Shown: positions 53,937 through 63,873 of the stretch, piece after piece
How positions within the stretch are numbered: the stretch's first letter is position 1
Layout: every line of letters begins with the position of its first letter
NCBI RefSeq assembly: GCF_021378075.1
Contig: NZ_JAJUOS010000004.1
Span: 62,001 to 126,000 of the forward strand
Direction of reading: 5' to 3'
Length of the DNA: 64,000 bases
Source: Rhodobacter flavimaris
Lineage (GTDB): Bacteria > Pseudomonadota > Alphaproteobacteria > Rhodobacterales > Rhodobacteraceae
Program-made: the position numbers and the translations under genes
Notes under the pieces: generated by a model
Databases searched by the model: none
What the model was told of the DNA's origin: nothing
What the model saw: the letters and a program-made list of their open reading frames with translations, nothing else

Positions 53937-54908
53937 ATGGACAGAACCGCAGGGCAAAAGCGCACATCGGGCGCCTTTCTTTACCCGCCGATCGAGCCCT
54001 TCGATCAGCGGATGCTCGACATGGGCGACGGCCATCGCATTTACGTCGAGCAGTCGGGCCATCCGCAGGGCCAGCCGGTGATCGTGTGTCACGGCGGTCC
54101 GGGGGGTGGGTGCAGCCCGCAGATGCGGCGCTACTTCGACCCGGCGCATTACCGCGTGATCCTGTTCGACCAGCGTGGCTGCGGGTTGTCGAAGCCCTTC
54201 GCCTCGGTCGAGGACAACACGACCTGGCATCTCGTTTCGGATATGGAGCGGATTCGCAAGATCCTGGGCATCGACGCCTGGATGGTGTTTGGCGGCAGCT
54301 GGGGCGCGACGCTGTCGCTGATCTATGCCCAGACCCATCCTGACCGGGTGCAGGCGCTGGTGCTGCGTGGGGTCTTCCTTGCGACGCAGGCAGAGCTTGA
54401 GTGGTTCTACGCGGGCGGCGCGGGCCAGTTCTTCCCCGACCTGTGGGAGCAATTCATCCGCCCGATCCCCGAGGATGAGCGCGCCGACCTGATCGGCGCC
54501 TATCACAAGCGGCTCTTCTCGGGCGACTTCGCCGAAGAGGCGCGCTTTGGCCGCCATTGGGCGATGTGGGAAAACGCGCTGGCCTCGGTCGAGTATGACG
54601 GCTTTCCCGGCGAGGCGCCCGCCGATTACGCCCGCGCCTTTGCTCGGCTGGAGAACCACTATTTCAGCAACGCCGCCTTCCTTGAGGAAGATGGCCAGAT
54701 CCTGCGCGACCGCGCCCGGATCGAGCATATCCCCGCCATTGTCGTTCAGGGCCGGATGGACATGATCTGCCCGCCGATCTCCAGCTGGCGGCTGACGAAG
54801 GGCTGGCGGCAGGCGCAGTTGCGCATGGTGCCCGCTGCGGGCCACGCGCTGAGCGAGCCGGGCATCACCGCGGCCCTCGTGCGCGCGATGGACGCGCTAC
54901 GGCACTGA
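53937..54908 (+). CDS. pip: Proline iminopeptidase
   Basis: 323 residues from ATG 53937. An alpha/beta hydrolase of family S33: HGGPGGGCSPQMRRYFDP, VILFDQRGCGLSKPFAS, nucleophile Ser in VFGGSWGATLSLIYA, last Asp in VVQGRMDMICPP and His in PAAGHAL. It removes N-terminal proline from peptides. No Shine-Dalgarno is seen; a TATATA (53923-53928) ends 8 bases before the ATG, so the mRNA may be leaderless. Confidence 0.92.
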   Translation: MDRTAGQKRTSGAFLYPPIEPFDQRMLDMGDGHRIYVEQSGHPQGQPVIVCHGGPGGGCSPQMRRYFDPAHYRVILFDQRGCGLSKPFASVEDNTTWHLVSDMERIRKILGIDAWMVFGGSWGATLSLIYAQTHPDRVQALVLRGVFLATQAELEWFYAGGAGQFFPDLWEQFIRPIPEDERADLIGAYHKRLFSGDFAEEARFGRHWAMWENALASVEYDGFPGEAPADYARAFARLENHYFSNAAFLEEDGQILRDRARIEHIPAIVVQGRMDMICPPISSWRLTKGWRQAQLRMVPAAGHALSEPGITAALVRAMDALRH

Positions 54909-54920
54909 GGGCGGGGGCGC

Positions 54921-55379
54921 ATGACCGTTCTGGGCTACTTTCTTATGTTTCTGGCCGCCTCCTGCGCGGCGGCAGCGACCGGCATGGTGTTCAAGCCCGG
55001 CGATTGGTATGCCGCGCTGCGCAAGCCCGCCTTCACCCCGCCCGGATGGGTGTTTCCGGTGGTCTGGAGCTATCTCTACGTCTCGGTCGCCTATGCCGCC
55101 GCGCGGGTCGCGGGGGTCGAGGGCAGTCAGTTTGCGCTTGTCATTTTCGCGCTTCAGATCGCGCTCAATACCCTCTGGACGCCGGTCTTCTTCGGGGCGC
55201 GACGCATGGGATTCGGTATGGCGGTAATCGTGCTTCTATGGTGGGCGGTGGCGGCGATGGGGGTGGCTTTCCTGCGGCATGATCTTGTCGCGGGGCTGCT
55301 GGTCGCGCCTTACCTGATCTGGCTAAGCCTTGCGGCCGCATTGAACTGGCGGATCTGGCGCGACAACCGCGCGCTCTGA
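54921..55379 (+). CDS. tspO: TspO/MBR-family membrane protein
   Basis: 152 residues with five membrane helices. Conserved motifs are [20 protein letters not shown] and [19 protein letters not shown]. TspO of Rhodobacter is an outer-membrane regulator that responds to oxygen and tetrapyrroles; a porphyrin or sterol-binding role is typical of the family. It starts 12 bases after pip, so the two are probably one transcript. Confidence 0.94.
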   Translation: MTVLGYFLMFLAASCAAAATGMVFKPGDWYAALRKPAFTPPGWVFPVVWSYLYVSVAYAAARVAGVEGSQFALVIFALQIALNTLWTPVFFGARRMGFGMAVIVLLWWAVAAMGVAFLRHDLVAGLLVAPYLIWLSLAAALNWRIWRDNRAL

Positions 55380-55387
55380 AGTTCTGC

Positions 55388-55416
55388 TTGCGGAATCCCC
55401 TGTAAAAGCGTATCTG
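55388..55416 (+). promoter_or_regulatory. Candidate promoter for the rimP operon
   Basis: TTGCGG (55388-55393), 17-base spacer, TATCTG (55411-55416). Transcription would start near 55423 and run through the hairpin at 55470-55494. Confidence 0.4.
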
Positions 55417-55469
55417 CACATCAACAGCGGCGTGCCGGGGTCCAAACCTGGCGCCCACCGGAGAAGTGC

Positions 55470-55494
55470 AACGGGCCGCTCTGGCCCGTTTTTT
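55470..55494 (+). terminator. Hairpin with T-tract in the rimP leader, possible attenuator
   Basis: Perfect 8-bp stem AACGGGCC / GGCCCGTT, loop GCTCT, followed by TTTT, G and TTTT. It lies 19 bases before the rimP ATG and downstream of the proposed promoter. It could be the tspO terminator, an attenuator for rimP-nusA-infB, or both. Confidence 0.6.
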
Positions 55495-55512
55495 GTTTTG
55501 AAGGATCGGAAG

Positions 55513-56106
55513 ATGACCGACCTGATCGCCAAGACCGCCATCGACCGGCGTCTGGCAGAAATTGTCGCCCCCACCATCGAGGGGCTGGGATTCGAGCTGG
55601 TGCGCATCCGCCTGCAAGGCGGACGCCATCCGCTGTTGCAGATCATGGCCGACCGCCCCGAGGGCGGCATCGACGTGGATGACTGCGCCGCGATCTCGAC
55701 CGCCGTTTCGGCCGTGCTCGACGTCGAGGATCCGATCGAGGAGAATTACACGCTTGAGGTCTCGTCGCCCGGCATCGACCGTCCGCTGACGCGCCTGAAG
55801 GATTTCGACATGTGGGAGGGCTACGAGGCCCGCATCGAAACCTTCGAGCAGATCGACGGGCGCAAGCGCTTCAAGGGCATTCTGCGCGGCACCGAGGGCG
55901 ACGAGGTGCTGATAGAGATTGAAGAACAGGGCGAGATGGTCACCATCGGCCTGCAATTCGACTGGCTGGCCGATGCCAAGCTGATCCTGACCGACGAGTT
56001 GATCGCCGAGATGCTGCGCCAACGCAAGGATGCGGGCATCATCGACGAGAGCCAATTCGACGACATCGAAACCGAAGACACGAATTCCCCCGACGAGGAG
56101 AACTGA
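55513..56106 (+). CDS. rimP: Ribosome maturation factor RimP
   Basis: 197 residues from ATG 55513 (AAGGATCGGAAG upstream). RimP signature: [59 protein letters not shown]. It helps assemble the 30S subunit. Its acidic C-terminal tail (about 180-197) is longer than usual. First gene of rimP-nusA-ylxR-infB, with nusA 3 bases later. Confidence 0.94.
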   Translation: MTDLIAKTAIDRRLAEIVAPTIEGLGFELVRIRLQGGRHPLLQIMADRPEGGIDVDDCAAISTAVSAVLDVEDPIEENYTLEVSSPGIDRPLTRLKDFDMWEGYEARIETFEQIDGRKRFKGILRGTEGDEVLIEIEEQGEMVTIGLQFDWLADAKLILTDELIAEMLRQRKDAGIIDESQFDDIETEDTNSPDEEN

Positions 56107-56109
56107 GAG

Positions 56110-57720
56110 ATGGCAATTACCTCTGCCAACCAGCTGGAACTTCTGCAGACCGCCGAGGCCGTCGCGCGCGAGAAGATGATCGACCCGGATCTGGTGATCC
56201 AGGCGATGGAAGACAGCCTCGCCCGTGCCGCCAAGTCACGGTATGGTGCCGAGATGGACATCCGCGTCCATATCGACCGCAAGTCGGGCCGCGCGACCTT
56301 CACGCGTGTGCGCACCGTGGTCGAGGACGAGGCGCTGGAGAACTACCAGGCAGAGCTGACCGTCGCGCAGGCCAAGCAGTATCTGGCCGACCCGAAGGTG
56401 GGCGACGAGGTCATCGACGAGGTTCCCCCGGTCGATCTGGGTCGTATCGCCGCGCAATCGGCCAAGCAGGTCATCTTGCAAAAGGTCCGCGAAGCCGAGC
56501 GTGATCGCCAGTTCGACGAATTCAAGGACCGCAAGGGCACGATCATCAACGGCGTGGTCAAGCGCGAGGAATACGGCAATATCATCGTCGATATTGGCCG
56601 TGGCGAAGCCATCCTGCGCCGCAACGAGAAGATCGGCCGCGAATCCTATCGCCCGAACGACCGTATCCGCGCCTATGTCAAAGACGTGCGCCGCGAGACC
56701 CGTGGCCCGCAGATCTTCCTGTCACGCACCGATCCGCAGTTCATGGCGGAACTGTTCAAGATGGAAGTGCCGGAAATCTATGACGGCATCATTCAGATCA
56801 AGGCCGTCGCCCGCGATCCGGGTTCGCGCGCCAAGATCGCCGTGCTGAGCAACGATAACTCGATCGACCCGGTCGGCGCCTGCGTCGGTATGCGCGGCTC
56901 GCGCGTGCAGGCCGTGGTGGGCGAGCTTCAGGGCGAGAAGATCGACATCATTCCGTGGAACGAAGACACCGCGACGTTCCTCGTGAACGCGCTGCAGCCG
57001 GCCGAGGTCTCGAAGGTCGTCTTCGACGAGGAAGCCGGCAAGATCGAGGTCGTGGTGCCCGACGAGCAGCTCTCGCTCGCCATCGGTCGCCGCGGTCAGA
57101 ACGTGCGTCTGGCCTCGCAGCTGACGGGTCTCGACATCGACATCCTGACCGAAGCCGAGGAATCGGCACGTCGTCAGGCCGAGTTCGCCGAGCGCACCAA
57201 GCTCTTCGTTGATGCGCTGGATCTGGACGAGTTCTTCGCGCAGCTGCTGGTGGCCGAAGGCTTCACCAACCTCGAGGAAGTGGCCTATGTCGATATCGAC
57301 GAGCTGCTCTCGATCGAGGGTGTGGACGAAGGCACCGCCGAGGAACTTCAAGCCCGAGCCCGCGACTACATCGAAGAGCAGAACCGCAAGGCCATCGAAG
57401 CGGCCAAGGAACTGGGCGTCGAGCAGTCGCTGTTCGACTTCGAGGGCCTGACCCCGCAGATGATCGAGGCGCTGGCCAAGGACGGCATCAAGACGCTGGA
57501 AGACTTCGCGACCTGCGCCGACTGGGAACTGGCCGGTGGCTGGACCACGGTCGATGGCCAGCGCGTGAAGGACGAAGGTCTGCTTGAGAAGTTCGACGTT
57601 TCGCTTGAAGCGGCGCAAGACCTGATCATGACCGCGCGCATCCAGCTTGGCTGGGTCGATCCGTCGGAACTGGCCGCCGAGGCCGAGGAAGACGACACCG
57701 AGGAAGAGATCGAGGAATAA
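56110..57720 (+). CDS. nusA: Transcription factor NusA
   Basis: 536 residues. N-terminal NusA domain, S1 domain ([20 protein letters not shown]), two KH domains ([37 protein letters not shown]), then alphaproteobacterial C-terminal helix-hairpin repeats (EELLSIEG-type) and an acidic tail. It modulates pausing, termination and antitermination. It shares the operon with rimP and infB. Confidence 0.96.
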   Translation: MAITSANQLELLQTAEAVAREKMIDPDLVIQAMEDSLARAAKSRYGAEMDIRVHIDRKSGRATFTRVRTVVEDEALENYQAELTVAQAKQYLADPKVGDEVIDEVPPVDLGRIAAQSAKQVILQKVREAERDRQFDEFKDRKGTIINGVVKREEYGNIIVDIGRGEAILRRNEKIGRESYRPNDRIRAYVKDVRRETRGPQIFLSRTDPQFMAELFKMEVPEIYDGIIQIKAVARDPGSRAKIAVLSNDNSIDPVGACVGMRGSRVQAVVGELQGEKIDIIPWNEDTATFLVNALQPAEVSKVVFDEEAGKIEVVVPDEQLSLAIGRRGQNVRLASQLTGLDIDILTEAEESARRQAEFAERTKLFVDALDLDEFFAQLLVAEGFTNLEEVAYVDIDELLSIEGVDEGTAEELQARARDYIEEQNRKAIEAAKELGVEQSLFDFEGLTPQMIEALAKDGIKTLEDFATCADWELAGGWTTVDGQRVKDEGLLEKFDVSLEAAQDLIMTARIQLGWVDPSELAAEAEEDDTEEEIEE

Positions 57721-57721
57721 G

Positions 57722-58351
57722 ATGAGCCGAGGGGGCCAGGAAAAAACATCGGACGTGCCGGAGCGGCGCTGCATCGTCACGGGTGACGTGCAGCCCAAGG
57801 CCGGGCTGGTGCGTTTCGTGCTGGGCCCCGATGGCGTGATCTATCCCGACCTGGCGGAAAAGCTGCCGGGTCGGGGCATCTGGGTAACCGCAGAGCGTTC
57901 GGCCATCGACAAGGCCGCGGCCAAGGGGCTATTCGCCCGCGCGGCCAAGGCGCCTGCGAAAGTGCCCGAGAACCTCGCCGACATGGTCGAGGCAGGCCTT
58001 GCACATCGCGTGGTGGAGCTTATCTCCCTTGTGCGCAAATCCGGCAGGGCTGTTGTAGGATTTGAGAAGGTGAAGGGCTGGCTGGCCGAAGGACGCGCCC
58101 GCGTCCTGTTCCAGGCCTCCGACGGATCGGACCGCGGCAAGGGCAAGCTTTGGACGCCCGAAGGCGGGCGCTGGTTTGGCTGCCTCACAAGTTCGGAATT
58201 GGGTTTGGCTTTCGGCCGCGATCATGCCATACACGGCGCGCTTGCGGCTGGCGGACTCACCCGACGTGTTATAGACGAAGCGGCAAGGCTTGCGGGAATG
58301 CGCAAGCAGGACGGCGGCAAACCCGCCATGAAGGATACGAAGACGGCATGA
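57722..58351 (+). CDS. YlxR/YlxQ-like RNA-binding protein
   Basis: 209 residues from ATG 57722. N-terminal YlxR (DUF448) domain: [20 protein letters not shown] and [16 protein letters not shown]. The C-terminal half (about 100-195) looks like an L7Ae-type RNA-binding domain ([20 protein letters not shown]), so YlxR and YlxQ appear fused, as in other alphaproteobacteria. Located between nusA and infB, it probably binds RNA in translation or RNase P control. It overlaps infB by 4 bases. Confidence 0.85.
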   Translation: MSRGGQEKTSDVPERRCIVTGDVQPKAGLVRFVLGPDGVIYPDLAEKLPGRGIWVTAERSAIDKAAAKGLFARAAKAPAKVPENLADMVEAGLAHRVVELISLVRKSGRAVVGFEKVKGWLAEGRARVLFQASDGSDRGKGKLWTPEGGRWFGCLTSSELGLAFGRDHAIHGALAAGGLTRRVIDEAARLAGMRKQDGGKPAMKDTKTA

Positions 58352-60876
58352 GCGATACGGACGGAAAGAAACCCTTGGGTCTTGGCGGCGCGCGCCCCGG
58401 TCAGGTGAAGCAGAGCTTCTCTCATGGCCGCACGAAGAGCGTGGTGGTCGAGACCAAGCGCAAGAAGGTGGTCGTGCCGAAACCGGGCGCGGCCGGCTCC
58501 AAACCCTCGGGCTCGCCGGCGCTTGGTGATCCCTCGAGACGTCCTGCCGGGATCTCGGATGCCGAGATGGAGCGCCGCCTGAAGGCGCTTCAGGCTGCGA
58601 AGGCGCGCGAGGTCGAAGAGGCTGCCGCCCGCGAGGCCGAGGAAAAGGCCCGCGAGGAAGAGCGCGAGCGTCGCCGTGCCGAGATCGAGGCCAAGGAACG
58701 CGAAGAGCGCGAGCGCGAAGAAGCGCTGCGCCTGAAGCAGGAAGAAGAGGAGCGCAAGGCCCGCGAGGCCGAACTGCGCGCCCAGAAGAAGGAAGAGGTC
58801 CGCAAGGCCCCGGCCAAGGCCGAGACCCCGGCCGATCCCGCCGCTGCCGAGGCCGCCGCCGCGCGCGCCGCGACCAAGGGCGTTTCGGCGACCGGTCCGC
58901 GCAAGACCGACCGCGACCGCGACGACCGCGCCGCGACGCCTGACCGCGACAACCGTGGTGGCCGTGGCAAGGGCGACGAGGGCCGTCGCGCCGGCAAGCT
59001 CTCGCTGTCGGATGTCGATGGCGAAGGCGGGCGTCAGCGTTCGCTGGCCGCGATGAAGCGCAAGCAGGAAAAAGCGCGCCAGAAGGCCATGGGCTTCGGC
59101 CAGAAGGCCGAGAAGATGGTGCGCGAAGTTCAGCTGCCCGAAACCATTGTCGTGTCCGAGCTGGCCAACCGTATGGCCGAGCGCGCCGCCGATGTCGTCA
59201 AGGCGCTGATGAAGATGGGCATGATGGTCACCGCCAACCAGCCGATCGACGCCGATACCGCGGAACTGGTGATCGACGAGTTCGGCCACAAGGCCGTGCG
59301 CGTGTCGGATGCCGACGTGGAACAGGTGATCGACACGGTCGAGGACAAGGCCGAAGATCTGGCCACGCGCCCGCCGATCATCACGATCATGGGTCACGTC
59401 GACCACGGCAAGACCTCGCTGCTTGACGCCATTCGCCAGACCAACGTGGTCTCGGGCGAGGCTGGCGGCATCACTCAGCACATCGGCGCCTACCAGGTGA
59501 CGGCGGCGAACGGGGCGGTGCTGACCTTCCTCGACACGCCCGGCCACGCGGCCTTCACCTCGATGCGTGCCCGTGGCGCGCAGGTGACCGATATCGTCGT
59601 TCTGGTCGTTGCGGCCGATGACGCGGTCATGCCGCAGACCATCGAGGCGATCAACCACGCTAAAGCGGCCGGTGTGCCGATGATCGTGGCGATCAACAAA
59701 TGCGACAAGCCGGCTGCGAACCCGCAGAAGGTGCGCACCGACCTGCTGCAACACGAAGTCGTCGTCGAAGAGATGGGCGGCGAGGTGCAGACGGTCGAGG
59801 TTTCGGCCAAGACCCGCAAGGGCCTTGATACCCTGCTCGAAGCGATCGCGCTTCAGGCGGAGATCCTTGAGCTCAAGGCCAACCCCGATCGCGCGGCGCA
59901 AGGCGCGGTGATCGAGGCCAAGCTCGACGTGGGCCGTGGCCCGGTTGCCACCGTTCTGGTGCAGCACGGCACGCTTAAGCGCGGCGATATCTTCGTCGTG
60001 GGCGAGCAGTGGGGCAAGGTGCGCGCGCTGATCAACGACAAGGGCGACCGTGTCGACGAGGCCGGTCCGTCGGTTCCGGTCGAGGTTCTCGGCCTCAACG
60101 GCACCCCCGAGGCGGGCGACGTTCTCAACGTCGTCGAGACCGAGGCGCAGGCCCGCGAGATCGCCGATTACCGGATCCAGGCCGCCAAGGACAAGCGCGC
60201 CGCCGCCGGTGCCGCGACCACGCTGGAGCAGCTGATGGCCAAGGCCAAGGCGGACGAGAGTGTCGCCGAACTGCCGGTTCTGGTGAAAGCCGACGTGCAG
60301 GGTTCGGCCGAAGCGATCGTTCAGGCGCTCGAGAAGGTCGGCAACGAAGAGGTGCGCGTGCGCGTGCTGCATTCGGGCGTCGGCGCCATCACCGAAAGCG
60401 ATATCGGCCTGGCCGAAGCTTCGGGTGCGCCGGTCATCGGCTTCAACGTCCGTGCGAACGCCCCGGCCCGTGCCGCGGCGAACCAGAAGGGCGTCGAGAT
60501 CCGTTACTACTCGATCATCTACGATCTGGTTGACGACATCAAAGCCGCCGCTTCGGGTCTGCTCAAGGCCGAGGTCCGCGAGAACTTCATCGGCTATGCC
60601 CAGATCAAGGAAGTCTTCAAGGTCTCGGGCGTCGGCAAGGTTGCAGGCTGCGTGGTCACCGAGGGCGTTGCGCGCCGTTCGGCTGGTGTGCGCCTGCTGC
60701 GCGACGACGTCGTCATCCACGAGGGCAACCTCAAGACGCTCAAGCGCTTCAAGGACGAGGTCAAGGAAGTCATCTCGGGCCAGGAATGCGGTATGGCCTT
60801 CGAGAACTACGACGACATCCGTCAGGGCGACGTCATCGAGATCTTCGAACGCGAGGAAGTGCAGCGTAGCCTTTAA
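58348..60876 (+). CDS. infB: Translation initiation factor IF-2
   Basis: 842 residues from ATG 58348. A long charged N-terminal region (about 70-260, rich in Glu, Lys, Arg), a IF2_N domain (about 265-340), then the GTPase ([41 protein letters not shown]) and C-terminal IF2 domains. It brings initiator tRNA to the 30S subunit. It ends the rimP-nusA-ylxR-infB operon and is followed by a terminator. Confidence 0.97.
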   Translation: MSDTDGKKPLGLGGARPGQVKQSFSHGRTKSVVVETKRKKVVVPKPGAAGSKPSGSPALGDPSRRPAGISDAEMERRLKALQAAKAREVEEAAAREAEEKAREEERERRRAEIEAKEREEREREEALRLKQEEEERKAREAELRAQKKEEVRKAPAKAETPADPAAAEAAAARAATKGVSATGPRKTDRDRDDRAATPDRDNRGGRGKGDEGRRAGKLSLSDVDGEGGRQRSLAAMKRKQEKARQKAMGFGQKAEKMVREVQLPETIVVSELANRMAERAADVVKALMKMGMMVTANQPIDADTAELVIDEFGHKAVRVSDADVEQVIDTVEDKAEDLATRPPIITIMGHVDHGKTSLLDAIRQTNVVSGEAGGITQHIGAYQVTAANGAVLTFLDTPGHAAFTSMRARGAQVTDIVVLVVAADDAVMPQTIEAINHAKAAGVPMIVAINKCDKPAANPQKVRTDLLQHEVVVEEMGGEVQTVEVSAKTRKGLDTLLEAIALQAEILELKANPDRAAQGAVIEAKLDVGRGPVATVLVQHGTLKRGDIFVVGEQWGKVRALINDKGDRVDEAGPSVPVEVLGLNGTPEAGDVLNVVETEAQAREIADYRIQAAKDKRAAAGAATTLEQLMAKAKADESVAELPVLVKADVQGSAEAIVQALEKVGNEEVRVRVLHSGVGAITESDIGLAEASGAPVIGFNVRANAPARAAANQKGVEIRYYSIIYDLVDDIKAAASGLLKAEVRENFIGYAQIKEVFKVSGVGKVAGCVVTEGVARRSAGVRLLRDDVVIHEGNLKTLKRFKDEVKEVISGQECGMAFENYDDIRQGDVIEIFEREEVQRSL

Positions 60877-60897
60877 GGCCGCTGCGACCCGGAAACG

Positions 60898-60925
60898 AAA
60901 AGGGGGGCTTTGCGGCCCCCCTTTT
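60898..60925. terminator. Bidirectional terminator after infB
   Basis: Perfect 11-bp stem AAAAGGGGGGC / GCCCCCCTTTT with a 6-base loop. It ends infB and, on the minus strand, the 43-residue gene. Confidence 0.9.
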
Positions 60926-60944
60926 GCATTCCGTTTATCGCTGG

Positions 60945-61076
60945 TCAGGGTTTCGTCACGGCCCGGCCCGCGTAAAGTCGACCGTCTACGCTTACGACAA
61001 TCCTTTCGCTGTCGAGTTGCGTCACGAAGGTGCCCTGCACCGAAACACAGCTTCCCACCACGATGGTTCGCAGCAT
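60945..61076 (-). CDS. 43-residue protein of unknown function
   Basis: The protein begins MLRTIVVGSCVSVQGTF, continues VTQLDSERIVVSVDGRLYAG and ends RAVTKP. A strong Shine-Dalgarno (GGAGGAG, 6 bases before the ATG) and a bidirectional terminator downstream support a real gene; it is too short for usual ORF callers. The hydrophobic, alternating pattern suggests a small beta-strand protein with no signal peptide; one Cys (Cys10). From memory, similar short proteins occur next to infB in Rhodobacterales, but no function is known. Confidence 0.72.
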   Translation of the reverse strand: MLRTIVVGSCVSVQGTFVTQLDSERIVVSVDGRLYAGRAVTKP

Positions 61077-61164
61077 CAGTTCTCCTCCCAAATCCCCTTT
61101 GCGGACCCAATGATCTCACAGCTTGCGCAAAGCGCAAAGCGAAACTATCGGGCGCGGCGCTGGC

Positions 61165-61611
61165 TTAAAGCCAGTCGCGGAGAATCGGGATCAGGGGCTC
61201 ATCCGCCGGGGGCATCGGGTAGCTGTGCAACTCGCGCGCACGCACCCAGGCCAGTTTTTGCCCCTCGCGCGGGGTCACGATGCCTTCCCATCGGCGGCAC
61301 GCGAACAGCGGCATCAGCAGGTGGAAATCGTCATAGGCGTGGCTGGCGAAGGTCAGCGGCGCAAGGCAGCTGTGCCAGGTCTCGATGCCCAACTCCTCGT
61401 GCAGCTCCCGGATCAGCGCGGTCTCGGGGCTTTCGCCGGTTTCGACCTTGCCGCCGGGAAACTCCCAAAGGCCCGCCAGCGATTTCCCTTCAGGGCGCTG
61501 CGCCAGAAGGATGCGCCCGTCCGGGTCGATCAGCGCCACCGCCGAGACAAGGATCACGCGTGCGGGCGGAGGGGGCGGGGGCGCCCCCTCGGGTCCACAG
61601 CCACCGCTCAC
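61165..61611 (-). CDS. mutT: 8-oxo-dGTP-type Nudix hydrolase MutT
   Basis: 148 residues. A Gly/Pro-rich N-terminus (GAPPPPPPAR) leads to the Nudix box GGKVETGESPETALIRELHE followed by ELG (about 53-75); AQRPEGKSLAGLWEFPGGKV is typical of MutT. It removes oxidised dGTP from the nucleotide pool. It overlaps the argJ stop by 4 bases and so is translated with argJ. Confidence 0.93.
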   Translation of the reverse strand: MSGGCGPEGAPPPPPPARVILVSAVALIDPDGRILLAQRPEGKSLAGLWEFPGGKVETGESPETALIRELHEELGIETWHSCLAPLTFASHAYDDFHLLMPLFACRRWEGIVTPREGQKLAWVRARELHSYPMPPADEPLIPILRDWL

Positions 61612-63011
61612 GAACGATAATCCGCGTTGATGTCGATGTAGCGACGCGTCAGATCGCAGGTCCAGACCGACTTCTTCGCCTTGCCAATGCCAAGGTCCAC
61701 GCCGATCACCAGCTCCTGGCCCTTCATATAGGCGCTCGCGGCCTCTTCCGAGTAATCCGGCACGCGCCAGCCGTTCTCGGCAAGAACCATGTCACCAAAG
61801 CTGATGCGCAGCTTGTCGCGGTCGGCCTTGGCACCGGACTTGCCGACGGCGGCGACCACGCGGCCCCAGTTCGCGTCCTGTCCGGCGATCGCGGTCTTGA
61901 CCAGCGGCGAGTTCGCCACCGCCATCGCCACCTTATGCGCATCCTCGGCGGTCTCGGCGCCGCTCACGCGGACCTCGACGAACTTGGTTGCGCCTTCGCC
62001 GTCCTTCACCACCTGATGGGCCAGATCCATCATCACGTCCCGCAGCGCGGCCTCGAAATCGCGCGCGACCTTGGAGCGCAGATCCGTGATCTCGGCGGCA
62101 GTCGAGCGGCCCGTGGCCGCCAGGATCAGCGCGTCCGAGGTCGAGGTGTCGCTATCCACGGTGATCGCGTTGAACGTGTCATCGGTATTGCGCGAGAGCA
62201 TCTTCTGCAGGTTCTTGGCCGAGATCTTCGCATCGGTGAAGATATAGACCAGCATCGTCGCCATGTTCGGCGCGATCATCCCCGAGCCCTTGGCGATACC
62301 GGCGATCTTGATCGTGCCGCCTTCGCCCGCGATCTCGGCGGCCGAGCCCTTGGGGAAGGTGTCGGTGGTCATGATCGCGCGGGCCGCGGCCTCCATCCCT
62401 TTGGGGTCGAGGGTCGCCACCAGATCGCCCACCTTGGCGGTGATGCGGTCATAGGGCAGGGGCTCGCCGATCACGCCGGTCGAGGAGGAGAAGACGCGCG
62501 ACGCGGGCACGCCGGTCGCCTGCGCGACGGCGGAAGTCACCGCATCGACGGCCTCCTGGCCAAGCGCGCCGGTAAAGGCATTGGCATTGCCCGAGTTCAC
62601 GATGATCGCGGCGCCTGCATCGGCGGCCACCTTCAGCTTGAGCTTCTCCTGGCAATCCAGAATGCAGGCCGCACGGGTCGAGGAGGTGGTGAACACCCCC
62701 GCGATCGCGGCACCCGGCGCCACGCGCGCCAGCATCACGTCGGTGCGGCCCGCATAGCGTACGCCCGCGCCGATGGCGGCGAACTCGACGCCGTCGATCA
62801 CCGGCAGCGCGGGGAATGCCGCAGGTGCCAGCGGCGAGACCGGGTTGGCCTTTTTGACCTTGGCCTCAACCGCCGCCTTGGCCTCGGCCAGTTCCTTGCC
62901 GACCTCGGCCACAACCTCGCCCGCCGTGCCCTCAAGCTTGACACGCAGGTCTTTCACCTTGGCCTTGAGCTTGTCGATCTTGGCCTTGAGTTCGCTTTTC
63001 TTCGCCATCAT
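61608..63011 (-). CDS. argJ: Bifunctional ArgJ (ornithine acetyltransferase / N-acetylglutamate synthase) with N-terminal coiled-coil extension
   Basis: 467 residues; usual ArgJ is about 400. The first 56 residues are a Lys/Glu/Ala-rich coiled coil (MAKKSELKAKIDKLKAKVKD, then KLEGTAGEVVAEVGKELAEA), absent from most ArgJ; the standard start VSPLAPAAFPALP follows. The self-cleavage and catalytic Thr252 is in GSGMIAPNMATML. ArgJ recycles acetyl groups between acetylornithine and glutamate in arginine synthesis. MutT overlaps its 3' end by 4 bases and a parvulin isomerase gene lies upstream (16-base gap). Confidence 0.93.
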   Translation of the reverse strand: MMAKKSELKAKIDKLKAKVKDLRVKLEGTAGEVVAEVGKELAEAKAAVEAKVKKANPVSPLAPAAFPALPVIDGVEFAAIGAGVRYAGRTDVMLARVAPGAAIAGVFTTSSTRAACILDCQEKLKLKVAADAGAAIIVNSGNANAFTGALGQEAVDAVTSAVAQATGVPASRVFSSSTGVIGEPLPYDRITAKVGDLVATLDPKGMEAAARAIMTTDTFPKGSAAEIAGEGGTIKIAGIAKGSGMIAPNMATMLVYIFTDAKISAKNLQKMLSRNTDDTFNAITVDSDTSTSDALILAATGRSTAAEITDLRSKVARDFEAALRDVMMDLAHQVVKDGEGATKFVEVRVSGAETAEDAHKVAMAVANSPLVKTAIAGQDANWGRVVAAVGKSGAKADRDKLRISFGDMVLAENGWRVPDYSEEAASAYMKGQELVIGVDLGIGKAKKSVWTCDLTRRYIDINADYRS

Positions 63012-63027
63012 GCCCTCCCGAGCCGGA

Positions 63028-63873
63028 TCATTCGCCGAGGATCGCCGCGTCCTTCAGGATCGCCGGGTCCACACCCTCGGTCATCTTCTCGACCTTCGCC
63101 GTTTCAACGGTTTCCGTCACGCGCTTTTCGACAGCGGTCTGACGCAGATCGCCTTCCAGCTCGGCGCGGACCTCTTCCATCGTGGGGGCTTCGGCCAGAC
63201 GGGTTTCCATCAGCTTGACGACATGCCAGCCGAACTCGGTCTGCACCGGGCCCTTGACCTCACCATCCTTCATCTCGGCCAGCGCATCCGAGAACGGCTT
63301 GACCATGGCCTCAAGCCCGAACCAGCCCAGATCGCCGCCATTGGGCGCGGCGCCATCGGTCGAGTATTTCTTGGCGGCCTCGCCGAAATCGAGCCCGTCC
63401 TCGATCTCTTTCTTGATGTTCGCGGCCTCTTCCTCGGTTTCCACGATGATATGCGCGGCGTGATATTCGCGCGTGGGTTCGGCATTGGCGTATTTCGCGT
63501 CATAGGCCGCCTTGAGCGCGTCATCGGTCACGGCGCCGCCCGCGGTGTGTTCCAGCACCGCATTGGCCAGATAGGCGCGGCGATCGACCTCAAGCGCGAT
63601 CTCGTCGCGGTGCGTCATCATGTCCTGCCCGATTTCGGCCAGAGCGGTCTGCTGGATCAGCTGTTCCAGGATGCCCTCGAACAGAACGTCATCGGGAAGC
63701 TGCTGATACTGCGCGGGCAGGCTTTCGCGCACGCTGGCCATGTGGCCCAGGGTGATCTCGGTGCCATTGACGGTGGCCACAACGGTGTCGGCCTTGACCT
63801 CTTCGGCCTGGACGGCGCCGCCCATGGTCAAAATCACGGCAACAGACCCAAGATATTTCGCGAGTTTCGGCAT
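63028..63873 (-). CDS. Parvulin-type peptidyl-prolyl isomerase, exported
   Basis: 281 residues from ATG 63873 (AGGAG upstream). Signal peptide (MPKLAKYLGSVAVILTMGGA, cleavage near VQA-EE). SurA-like N-terminal helical part (about 25-130), then a parvulin domain (about 135-230): HAAHIIVETEEEAAN, GGDLGWFGLEAMVKPFSDAL, VQTEFGWHVVKLMETR. It helps fold periplasmic and outer-membrane proteins. It is 16 bases before argJ and may share its transcript; upstream 127 bases hold no gene. Confidence 0.9.
   Translation of the reverse strand: MPKLAKYLGSVAVILTMGGAVQAEEVKADTVVATVNGTEITLGHMASVRESLPAQYQQLPDDVLFEGILEQLIQQTALAEIGQDMMTHRDEIALEVDRRAYLANAVLEHTAGGAVTDDALKAAYDAKYANAEPTREYHAAHIIVETEEEAANIKKEIEDGLDFGEAAKKYSTDGAAPNGGDLGWFGLEAMVKPFSDALAEMKDGEVKGPVQTEFGWHVVKLMETRLAEAPTMEEVRAELEGDLRQTAVEKRVTETVETAKVEKMTEGVDPAILKDAAILGE

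Noticed and set aside
58222..61137. 971-residue open frame on the minus strand across infB
   Set aside because: It mirrors infB, which has complete IF-2 domains; long antisense frames are common in GC-rich genes. No ribosome binding site or family motif supports it.
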